In this document: one piece after another, positions 1-5,519 of the stretch
Numbering within the stretch: position 1 is the first letter of the stretch
Layout: the number at the start of each line of letters is the position of its first letter
Assembly: GCA_025966355.1 (NCBI GenBank)
Contig: JAICWZ010000148.1
Coordinates: forward strand, 1 to 5,519
Source of the DNA: Thermomicrobiaceae bacterium
GTDB taxonomy: Bacteria > Chloroflexota > Chloroflexia > Thermomicrobiales > Thermomicrobiaceae
Length of the DNA: 5,519 bases
Direction of reading: 5' to 3'
The notes under the pieces: model-generated
Seen by the model: only the letters and a program-made list of their open reading frames with translations
Database searches by the model: none
What the model was told of the DNA's origin: nothing
Made by a program: the position numbers and the translations under genes

Positions 1-2
1 AC

Positions 3-617
3 GTGACTGAGACCGCCGTGCTTCCGGGGCTCGATTTTCGTCCAGCCGAGCGCTATGTCATTCAGATGCTTGAAGAGCTGCGCGTCATCTCGAACGCGCT
101 CCGCTTGCAGATCCTCGACGTGCTTATCGCCGGGCCATTTACGGTGACGCAGGTCGGCGAGCAGCTCGGTATCCAATCAAAGAAGCTCTACTACCACATC
201 GGCGAGATGGAACGGGTCGGACTGGTGCGGCTGGTTCACACCGAGGTGCAATCCGGCATTCAGCTCAAGTACTACCGGGCGATCGCGTCGTATTTCTATC
301 TGACCGCCTCGATGCTGCACACCGAGCGTAGCGCCAAGAACGCCGACGCCAGCGAAGGCTTCCTCGGTTTCTTGCTCGAAAACAGCGCCCAGTCGCTGCG
401 CCGCTCGGTGGCCGACGGCACGATCGATCGCTATCCGGAGTCGTTCGTCGTCAGTCGCCGTCGTATCCGCATGTCACCCGAAAAAGCGACCGAACTGCGC
501 GATCGCTTGCAGGCGTTGGAGCAGGAAATTCTGGCGGCGGAAGACCCCGACGGTGAACTGTCGATGGCGTATGTCTACGCCCTCTTCCCACGGAGCGGCG
601 AACAGGAAAGGCGGTGA
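3..617 (+). CDS. ArsR-like winged-helix transcriptional regulator
   Basis: This encodes a predicted cytoplasmic DNA-binding regulator of 204 residues. Residues about 24-80 form a winged helix-turn-helix of the ArsR/HTH_20 kind. A helix with the pattern LRLQILDVL (33-41) precedes the HTH, where FTVTQVGEQLGIQSKKLYYHI (about 46-66) supplies the two HTH helices. The wing follows at about 72-92, with GLVRLVHTE and then LKYYRA. The part after residue 95 has no metal-binding Cys/His cluster, so a metal-sensing ArsR role is not supported. It includes a charged helical stretch (about 158-180) that could serve dimerisation or effector binding. The GTG at position 3 is the first start in the window, but no upstream sequence is visible, so the gene may begin further left. 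It lies 115 bases upstream of, and in the same direction as, the transporter operon, so control of that operon is plausible but inferred. The ligand is unknown. Confidence 0.85.
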   Translation: MTETAVLPGLDFRPAERYVIQMLEELRVISNALRLQILDVLIAGPFTVTQVGEQLGIQSKKLYYHIGEMERVGLVRLVHTEVQSGIQLKYYRAIASYFYLTASMLHTERSAKNADASEGFLGFLLENSAQSLRRSVADGTIDRYPESFVVSRRRIRMSPEKATELRDRLQALEQEILAAEDPDGELSMAYVYALFPRSGEQERR

Positions 618-721
618 GTGACAGACTCGGTCGCTGTTGGATGGTGACCAGGTAGGGGGATGATCGCAGTTCGCGTGCATCAACTCTGGAATCGCAGACC
701 GAACGAGAGCGTCTCATGCGC

Positions 722-729
722 GAGGAGGA
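722..729 (+). promoter_or_regulatory. Ribosome binding site of the substrate-binding protein gene
   Basis: GAGGAGGA is a near-ideal Shine-Dalgarno sequence ending three bases before the ATG at 733. It supports that start over the in-frame ATG at 763, which would still leave the signal peptide intact. Such a strong site fits the high expression usually needed for binding proteins relative to their permeases. Confidence 0.8.
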
Positions 730-732
730 TAC

Positions 733-2517
733 ATGGATTCTGACGTGTTCACGCATCTCTTGATGAACCGGCGCGGCATTTCGCGCCGGAGCATGGTCAA
801 ACTGCTCGGCGGCGCGGCCAGCCTGCCGGTCATCTCGTCGCTAATCGTCGCCTGCGGTGGTGGCTCATCGTCACCGACCGAAGAGACGAACAGCAACAAC
901 ATCGCCGCCACCAGCGTCATCGGCAATTCGACTGCATCGAGCGCCGTGCAGAGCGGCGGCACGCCAACGGCCGCGTCCTCGACGACCGGCGCCACTCCAG
1001 TCGCATCCGCCGCCGCCAGCAACGGCACGCCGAAAACGGGCGGCACGATCAACATGTCGCAGATCAACGATCCGGACACGCTCGATCCGGCGACGGCCGC
1101 CTCGATCGGCGCCAGCACGATCTTCCAGTATATCTACGACAGCCTCGTCTTCATCGGCGAAGATCACCTGCCGCATCCCTGGCTGGCCGAGAAGTGGGAA
1201 GTGAGCTCCGATGGGCTGCAGGTGACCTTCAGCATCCTTTCCGGCATCAAGTTCCACGACGGCACTGATCTCGATGGAGCGGCCGTCAAAGCAAGTTTCG
1301 ACCGGATGCTCGATCCAAAGATCGCCTCGATCCGCAAGACCGGCCTTGGGCCGCTCACCGGCATCGATCTCGTCGATCCACAGACGGTCCGGTTCAACTA
1401 CAGCACCGCCTACGCGCCGCTCTTCACCAACCTTGAAGGCGACGGCATCGTTTCGCCCGCGGCGGTCACCAAGTTCGGCGATAGCTACGGGCACAATCCG
1501 GTCGGTACTGGCCCCTTCATGTTCAAGGAATGGGCGACTGGCCAGCATGTGACGCTCGTCAAGAACCCGAACTTCAAGCAGTACCGCGACGATTACAAGA
1601 ACAAGGGGCCGGCCTACGTCGACCAGCTCGTCTGGAAGAATATCGCCGATCCGGCGACGAATAACGCGGCGCTGCTGAGCGGCGAGCTCGATATCGCCGG
1701 GGTCGATCTGACGCAAGCGGCTTCGGTGCAGAAGAACAACGAATTCAAGGTCTACATCTGGAAGGATCGCGACGGGTTCATCTTCCTCGAATACAACCCG
1801 AACAAGCCGCCCTTCAACGATGTCAACGTCCGCAAAGCGATGGCGTACTCCGTCGATCGCGACTCGTGTGTCAAGAGCGCCTACAACGGCTTCGCCACGG
1901 CCAACCTGTTGCCGATCCCGACCGGCGTAGCAGGCTGGGACAAGAGCCTGGAGCAGTACGCCTATCCGTACGACCTGGATAAGGCGAAGAAGGCGCTCAA
2001 CGACGCGGGCTACACCGCCGGTTCCGACGGTACGATGCAGAAGGACGGCAAGCCGTTCGAGTTCACCATGCTCGTCTACTCAGGTAACGATCCGCTCAAG
2101 ATCAGCGCCCAGATCATCCAGTCGTCGCTGCAGCAGATCGGCGTCAAGTGCGACACCAAGATCCTCGACTTCAGCGCCGAGCTGCCACAACTCAATAGCG
2201 GCGATTTCGAGTGCGATATCATGCGCTGGACCAGCCCCGACGCGAATATCCTCAGCCTGATGTTCAAGTCGCCCGGTTGGACCAAGCAGTGGCACGATAC
2301 CCAGCTCGACGCGCTCTGCACGACGGCAGACACGACCATCGACCCGAACAAGCGGCTCGACGCCATTCACGATGTCGTCAAGTATCTGCTCGATCAGGCG
2401 GTCGTCGCGCCGATTGTGACCGACTGGTCGCTCTGGGCGGTGCATCAGTACGTCAAGGATTACTCGCTCACCGTCTTCGGCAACGGCCGGCTGGCGGACG
2501 TCTGGCTCGATAAATAG
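733..2517 (+). CDS. ABC transporter substrate-binding lipoprotein, peptide/nickel family (SBP_bac_5)
   Basis: This is the extracytoplasmic solute receptor of a DppA/OppA-type importer, 594 residues long. The N-terminus has a twin-arginine-like motif SRRSMVK (17-23), a hydrophobic stretch (24-40) and a lipobox IVAC with Cys41 as the likely lipidated residue. It should therefore be a membrane-anchored lipoprotein facing outward. Residues 42-100 are a low-complexity Gly/Ser/Thr/Ala/Asn tether. The SBP_bac_5 domain starts near 101 with GGTINMSQINDPDTLDP. It contains the family blocks YDSLVFIGED (135-144), LAEKWEVSSDGL (151-162), IKFHDGTDLDGAAVKASFDRM (172-192), GTGPFMFKEW (258-267) and the hallmark PPFNDVNVRKAMAYSVDR (359-376). 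Length is normal for the family once the tether is allowed for. The cargo could be a di- or oligopeptide, nickel or a sugar oligomer; sequence alone does not decide. The downstream permease gene begins 39 bases after the stop with no terminator between, so they are probably co-transcribed. I see no confident promoter or inverted-repeat operator in the 618-732 leader. Confidence 0.96.
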   Translation: MDSDVFTHLLMNRRGISRRSMVKLLGGAASLPVISSLIVACGGGSSSPTEETNSNNIAATSVIGNSTASSAVQSGGTPTAASSTTGATPVASAAASNGTPKTGGTINMSQINDPDTLDPATAASIGASTIFQYIYDSLVFIGEDHLPHPWLAEKWEVSSDGLQVTFSILSGIKFHDGTDLDGAAVKASFDRMLDPKIASIRKTGLGPLTGIDLVDPQTVRFNYSTAYAPLFTNLEGDGIVSPAAVTKFGDSYGHNPVGTGPFMFKEWATGQHVTLVKNPNFKQYRDDYKNKGPAYVDQLVWKNIADPATNNAALLSGELDIAGVDLTQAASVQKNNEFKVYIWKDRDGFIFLEYNPNKPPFNDVNVRKAMAYSVDRDSCVKSAYNGFATANLLPIPTGVAGWDKSLEQYAYPYDLDKAKKALNDAGYTAGSDGTMQKDGKPFEFTMLVYSGNDPLKISAQIIQSSLQQIGVKCDTKILDFSAELPQLNSGDFECDIMRWTSPDANILSLMFKSPGWTKQWHDTQLDALCTTADTTIDPNKRLDAIHDVVKYLLDQAVVAPIVTDWSLWAVHQYVKDYSLTVFGNGRLADVWLDK

Positions 2518-2540
2518 CGTCGATTAATAGCAAGGAATTG

Positions 2541-2549
2541 AGGCGGTGA
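2541..2549 (+). promoter_or_regulatory. Ribosome binding site deciding the GTG start of the first permease
   Basis: AGGCGGTGA matches the anti-Shine-Dalgarno complement AGGAGGTGA at all but one base and ends seven bases before the GTG at 2557. This selects the GTG as the start, giving the usual DppB N-terminus (MTAYIIRRLL) immediately before the first membrane helix. Confidence 0.7.
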
Positions 2550-2556
2550 GCGTCCA

Positions 2557-3480
2557 GTGACCGCGTATATTATTCGTCGTCTACTGATGCTGATCCCGAT
2601 CTGGCTGGGGATCCTCTTCCTGGTCTTCCTGATGCGCGTCCTCGTGCCGGGGGATCCGATCCAGCTTATGTTCGCGGGGCAGTATAGCGACCCGGTGGTC
2701 GAGGCGCAGATGCGTCACAAGTTCGGCCTCGATAAACCGCTGCCGACGCAGTTTGTCGACTATGTCGAGGGCGTCGCGCACGGCGATCTCGGCTTCTCGA
2801 TTACCGCGCAGCAGCCGGTCACCAAACTGATCGAAGCGCACTACCCGTATACCGTGGTCCTGACGCTCACCAGTCTCTCGATCGCTGTCACCATTGGTCT
2901 CATCACCGGCATCTTATCCGCCCTCCGCAAAGATACGATTATCGATCTCTTCTCGATGATCTTTGCCCTGGCCGGGCTCTCGATGCCGGCCTTCTGGCTC
3001 GGCTTGCTCCTGATCTACGTCTTCGCCGTCGACCTGGGCTGGTTCCCGGTTCTCGGCTCGATGTCACCGAAGGGGCTGGTGCTGCCCTCGATCACACTTG
3101 GCGTGATCGCCTCGGCGGTGACCGCCCGTCTGGTGCGGGCGACGATGATCGACGTGCTCAACGAAGACTACATTCGTACGGCGCGGGCGAAGGGGATTGT
3201 CGAATCACGCGTCGTTCTGCGACATGCCTTGCGCAACGCGCTCATCCCGATCGTGACGATTATCGGCTTGCAGTTTGGCGGGTTGCTCTCCGGCGCCTTC
3301 ATCGTCGAAGTCATCTTCGCCTGGCATGGCATCGGCGAACTGGCCATCATCGCCTTGCAGCATCGCGACTTTCCGCTCATCCAGGGGATCGTGCTGGTGG
3401 TCGCGACGACCTATGTCCTGGTCAATTTAGGGGTCGATATCGTCTATGCCTTACTCGACCGGCGAATCATTTACAGTTAA
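2557..3480 (+). CDS. dppB: ABC transporter permease, DppB/OppB type
   Basis: This inner-membrane permease forms one half of the transport channel of a peptide/nickel-family importer. The 307 residues match the usual length. The N-terminus YIIRRLL followed by a membrane helix (about 9-30) and the PGDP motif (31-34) is characteristic of DppB/OppB proteins. FGLDKPLPTQFVDYV (56-70) and GDLGFSI (76-82) are the conserved periplasmic-loop blocks of this subfamily. The BPD_transp_1 core spans about 95-305, with hydrophobic segments near 97-120, 132-158, 174-190, 228-251 and 275-299. The EAA loop that docks onto the ATPase reads YIRTARAKG (205-213), then about 18 residues on ALIP (228-231). The GTG start is supported by the Shine-Dalgarno at 2541-2549. 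It sits 39 bases after the binding protein and 18 bases before the partner permease, as expected for one operon. The specific cargo cannot be read from the sequence; dppB is used as the family name. Confidence 0.96.
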   Translation: MTAYIIRRLLMLIPIWLGILFLVFLMRVLVPGDPIQLMFAGQYSDPVVEAQMRHKFGLDKPLPTQFVDYVEGVAHGDLGFSITAQQPVTKLIEAHYPYTVVLTLTSLSIAVTIGLITGILSALRKDTIIDLFSMIFALAGLSMPAFWLGLLLIYVFAVDLGWFPVLGSMSPKGLVLPSITLGVIASAVTARLVRATMIDVLNEDYIRTARAKGIVESRVVLRHALRNALIPIVTIIGLQFGGLLSGAFIVEVIFAWHGIGELAIIALQHRDFPLIQGIVLVVATTYVLVNLGVDIVYALLDRRIIYS

Positions 3481-3498
3481 GGAATCGGGCAGAGGAAC

Positions 3499-4401
3499 AT
3501 GATCGAAGCGACGGTAGATCGAACCGCCGGCTACCCACTGAACGCGACCAGCTGGCGCAAACGGCGCAGTGTCGTCTTTCTGCGTACGCTCTTCCGGCCA
3601 TTGCAGGGGAAGCTGGGCGCCATCATCATTCTGCTGATGCTCGCGATCGCGCTGGCCGCGCCGCTCCTGGCACCCTATAGCCCGTTTCAGCCCGCATACC
3701 CGGAGCGTCTGCACAATCCGTCGGCGAGTCATCTCATGGGCACCGACGAGACCGGCCGCGATGTCTTCAGCCGCGTCCTCTACGGCTCACGCATCTCTCT
3801 GCGCGTGGGGATCATCGCGGTGACGATCGCGCTCGCGATCGGTGTGACGACCGGGCTGGTCGCCGGTTACTATCGCGGCATCGTCGACACGCTCATCATG
3901 CGCGTGGTTGATGTCCTGCTCGCCTTCCCCGGTTTCTTGCTGGCGCTCGCGATCATCGCGATGCTCGGACCAAGCCTGCGCAACGCGATGTTCGCCGTCG
4001 GCATCGGTTCCTCTACCGGCTTCGCCCGGCTGGTGCGTGGCTCGGTGCTTTCGATCCGCGAGACCGATTACGTCATGGCGGCGCGGGTGGTCGGTGCACC
4101 GGCGCGGCAGATCATGCGGCGGCATGTGCTGCCGAACGCGCTTTCGCCGGTCATCGTGCTGGCGACGCTCGAGCTACCGGCCGCCATTCTGGTCGCCGCC
4201 AGCCTCTCGTTTCTCGGGCTGGGTGCTCAACCGCCGTCGCCCGAATGGGGCGCGATGCTGGTCGACGGTCACAACTACATCCAGACCGCCTGGTGGCTGA
4301 TCACGTTCCCGGGCATCGCAATCTTCGTCACGGTGCTTGGCTTCAATCTCTTCGGCAACGCTTTGCAGGACGCGCTCAACCCGCGCTTACGGCAACGCTA
4401 A
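3499..4401 (+). CDS. dppC: ABC transporter permease, DppC/OppC type
   Basis: This is the second inner-membrane permease, pairing with the DppB-type subunit to form the channel. The 300 residues are normal for the family. An N-terminal OppC_N segment has a cytoplasmic leader (1-36), a first membrane helix (about 38-58) and then APYSPF. The signature HLMGTDETGRDVFSRVLYGSR (78-98) follows and is diagnostic for DppC/OppC. The BPD_transp_1 domain covers about 100-295. Its EAA loop is YVMAARVVGAPARQIMRRHV (191-210), then LPNALSP. SLSFLGLGAQPPSPEWGAML (235-254) and the C-terminal GNALQDALNPRL (286-297) are further family hallmarks. An AGAGGA Shine-Dalgarno (3491-3496) lies only two bases before the ATG, unusually close, but no alternative start keeps the first helix. 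No ATPase gene follows: a long hairpin repeat starts seven bases after the stop and the next gene is a hydrolase. DppD/DppF must therefore come from another locus. Confidence 0.96.
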   Translation: MIEATVDRTAGYPLNATSWRKRRSVVFLRTLFRPLQGKLGAIIILLMLAIALAAPLLAPYSPFQPAYPERLHNPSASHLMGTDETGRDVFSRVLYGSRISLRVGIIAVTIALAIGVTTGLVAGYYRGIVDTLIMRVVDVLLAFPGFLLALAIIAMLGPSLRNAMFAVGIGSSTGFARLVRGSVLSIRETDYVMAARVVGAPARQIMRRHVLPNALSPVIVLATLELPAAILVAASLSFLGLGAQPPSPEWGAMLVDGHNYIQTAWWLITFPGIAIFVTVLGFNLFGNALQDALNPRLRQR

Positions 4402-4408
4402 ATGTTCA

Positions 4409-4476
4409 CTCGCAGAGGCGCAGAGGGCGCAGAGTTTTTCATATCTTAATCTCTGCGCCTTCTGCGCCTCTGCGAG
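4409..4476. repeat. 26-bp near-perfect inverted repeat built from GCAGAG units
   Basis: Left arm 4409-4434 and right arm 4451-4476 are reverse complements at 25 of 26 positions, around a 16-base AT-rich loop (4435-4450). The one exception, G4425 against T4460, would be a G·U pair in RNA, so the transcript could form a continuous 26-bp stem. The left arm holds three GCAGAG units (4412, 4420 and 4429), so it is also a short tandem repeat; the right arm holds the complementary CTCTGC units, with the middle one altered. It begins seven bases after the dppC stop and ends 31 bases before the hydrolase ATG. There is no T-run after the right arm on + or, for the opposite reading, after the left arm, so it is not a standard Rho-independent terminator. 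It may still block exonucleases, attenuate transcription or form a cruciform. From memory, similar CGCAGAGGCGCAGAG-type repeats occur between genes in several unrelated phyla; I cannot verify that here. Confidence 0.9.
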
Positions 4477-4507
4477 AGATACGGCTTCTTAGTGGGGATG
4501 ATTGGTG

Positions 4508-5404
4508 ATGGAAGTAGATACAAACCAGGTTGATGCGCTGTTTGCGGAGTGGAATCGGGAGGATTCACCCGGCTGCGCGCTGGGGGTGATCCAGGGCGGA
4601 GAGCTGATTTATGCGCGCGGCTATGGCAGCGCGAATCTTGATCTGGGGGTGCCGCTGTCGCCCCATTCGGTGCTGCATGTCGCATCGGTTTCCAAGGAGT
4701 TCACGGCCGTCGCTACGGGCATTCTCGATCGCCAGGGGAAGCTCTCGCTCGATGACGATATCCGGAAGCATGTGCCGGAGATGCCTGATCTGGGCCACAC
4801 GATTACGCTACGGCAGTTGATCCATCACACCAGCGGGCTGCGCGATCAGTACGGTCTCTTCCGGCTGGCCGGTTGGCGCGATGAGGACGTCCAGACGTTC
4901 GATGACGTGCTCGATTTCGCCTTCCGCCACCGCCGCCTCAACTTCGTGCCGGGCGCCGAGTACACCTACTGCAATACGAGCTACACGCTGCTGGCGCTGA
5001 CCGTCGAGCGCGTCAGTGGCCAGAAATATCGTGACTTCGTGCGCGAACAGATCTTCGAGCCGCTTGGTATGACCCAGAGCCATTTCCACGACGACGTCAC
5101 CGAGATTGTGCCGAACCGCGCCAGCGCCTACGAGAAGAAGGAGGGCGGCGGCTTCAAGGTCGAAGACTCGAATGTCAGCGCGGTCGGCGCCATCTGCCTC
5201 TACACTTCCGTCGAAGATTTGGCGAAGTGGGTGCGCAATTTTCAGACGCGCGAGGTGGCGGGCGATGTACTCGATGAGGCGTTCACGGCCGGTCCGCTCA
5301 ACGACGGCACGACGCAGAACTACGGCTTTGGGCTGCAGATCGGCTGTTATCGCGGGCTGAAGACGATCAGCCACGGCGGGGTCGATTCCGGCTATCGCGC
5401 CTAA
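4508..5404 (+). CDS. Serine hydrolase, class C beta-lactamase-like family, cut short by an in-frame stop
   Basis: This belongs to the beta-lactamase/transpeptidase-like superfamily (AmpC, D-aminopeptidases, EstB-type esterases). Counting from the ATG at 4508, the SxxK nucleophile motif is S60-V-S-K63, HHTSGL is at 106-111, the YxN motif is Y154-C-N156 and the HGG (KTG-equivalent) motif is 289-291. All catalytic motifs are therefore present. There is no signal peptide, so the product is probably cytoplasmic; esterase or peptidase activity is as likely as beta-lactam hydrolysis. The reading frame ends at TAA 5402-5404, only seven residues after HGG, while typical members continue with more strands and a terminal helix. 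The frame after the TAA still reads as family sequence, so this looks like a truncation rather than a natural end. TTG 4502 and GTG 4505 are alternative in-frame starts; the Shine-Dalgarno is weak (GGGG at 4494-4497). It follows the transporter genes after a 106-base gap containing the hairpin, so a shared peptide-related role is only a guess. Confidence 0.9.
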   Translation: MEVDTNQVDALFAEWNREDSPGCALGVIQGGELIYARGYGSANLDLGVPLSPHSVLHVASVSKEFTAVATGILDRQGKLSLDDDIRKHVPEMPDLGHTITLRQLIHHTSGLRDQYGLFRLAGWRDEDVQTFDDVLDFAFRHRRLNFVPGAEYTYCNTSYTLLALTVERVSGQKYRDFVREQIFEPLGMTQSHFHDDVTEIVPNRASAYEKKEGGGFKVEDSNVSAVGAICLYTSVEDLAKWVRNFQTREVAGDVLDEAFTAGPLNDGTTQNYGFGLQIGCYRGLKTISHGGVDSGYRA

Positions 5405-5519
5405 CTGCTCTGTTTCCCCGAAGTCGATTTCGGCGTCGTCATTCTCGCCAACTTGTGTCAGTTCAAGCGGGGCTGGATGGCGCGCAAGGTCGCCGATATC
5501 TGTCTCGGCGACCGACTCT
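5405..5519 (+). pseudogene. Continuation of the serine hydrolase reading frame after the stop (C-terminal part, runs off the window)
   Basis: The frame directly after the TAA stays open for 38 codons to the window edge. It reads LLCFPEVDFGVVILANL and then ARKVADICLGDRL, which is the pattern expected of this family just after HGG: a FPE turn, a hydrophobic strand ending in an Asn, and a C-terminal helix of the form ARxVADIxLxD. The residue expected at the stop, in sequences of the type GYRxELLxFPE, is often Glu; a single G-to-T change would turn GAA into TAA. There is no obvious independent start with a ribosome binding site, so it would be translated only if the stop is an error or is read through. 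The gene's true end lies beyond the window. Confidence 0.75.

Noticed and set aside
637..665. Possible promoter: TTGGAT with ATGATC 17 bases later, upstream of the binding-protein gene
   Set aside because: The -35 match is only partial and the -10 match is poor; in a GC-rich genome of uncertain phylum this is not enough to call.
871..1716. Long open frame on the minus strand (281 residues) inside the binding-protein gene
   Set aside because: It lies fully antisense to an unmistakable SBP_bac_5 gene and its translation is rich in Arg, Gly, Ala and Asp with no recognisable domain. High-GC genes often leave such shadow frames.
2546..2560. Tiny GTG-start open frame (four codons) overlapping the dppB start
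   Set aside because: It arises from the Shine-Dalgarno sequence itself and has no ribosome binding site of its own; translational coupling through it would be speculation.
4435..4480. Rho-independent terminator after dppC
   Set aside because: The stem is strong, but the T-run sits in the loop (4435-4439) and no T-tract follows the right arm, so the classical form is missing. It is recorded as a repeat instead.
4808..5374. Minus-strand open frame (188 residues) opposite the serine hydrolase
   Set aside because: The plus strand carries the SxxK, YxN and HGG motifs in order; the antisense product shows no family pattern and is a compositional shadow.
1..5519. Frequent TCGATC/CGATC words across the window as a possible repeated signal
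   Set aside because: They fall mainly within coding sequence and follow from preferred Leu, Ile, Ser and Asp codons (ctc, atc, tcg, gat); spacing is irregular and no array or palindrome series is formed.

Overview
The window holds one co-directional (+ strand) gene block: a winged-helix transcriptional regulator, three components of a peptide/nickel-type ABC importer (lipoprotein substrate-binding protein and two permeases), and a serine beta-lactamase-family hydrolase broken by an in-frame stop near the right edge. Coding density is high and third positions are GC-rich. The substrate-binding protein carries a twin-arginine-like lipoprotein signal followed by a long Ser/Thr/Ala/Asn linker. 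Together with the style of the regulator, this suggests Chloroflexota, perhaps Thermomicrobia-like. That placement is inferred from protein style only; the window contains no rRNA or marker gene.

Layout: 3-617 regulator (its true start may lie left of the window); 618-732 a 115-base leader with no clear promoter or operator; 733-2517 substrate-binding protein with a strong Shine-Dalgarno; 2557-3480 DppB-type permease with a GTG start; 3499-4401 DppC-type permease; 4409-4476 a near-perfect 26-bp inverted repeat built from GCAGAG units, starting 7 bases after the permease stop; 4508-5404 serine hydrolase, ending at a TAA; 5405-5519 the same reading frame continuing with recognisable family sequence to the window edge.

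How the genes fit together: the lipoprotein should capture an oligopeptide or similar solute outside the membrane and pass it to the DppB/DppC channel. The two ATPase subunits that usually follow (DppD/DppF) are absent here, so they must be encoded elsewhere or shared. The upstream regulator is a natural candidate to control the operon. The hydrolase lacks a signal peptide and has the SxxK, YxN and HGG motifs of the class C beta-lactamase/D-aminopeptidase/esterase superfamily. It could act on an imported compound, but the hairpin separates it from the transporter and it may not be co-transcribed.

No unprecedented multi-gene system is visible. The two items most worth checking are the nonsense codon in the hydrolase, with conserved sequence after it, and the long intergenic hairpin repeat.
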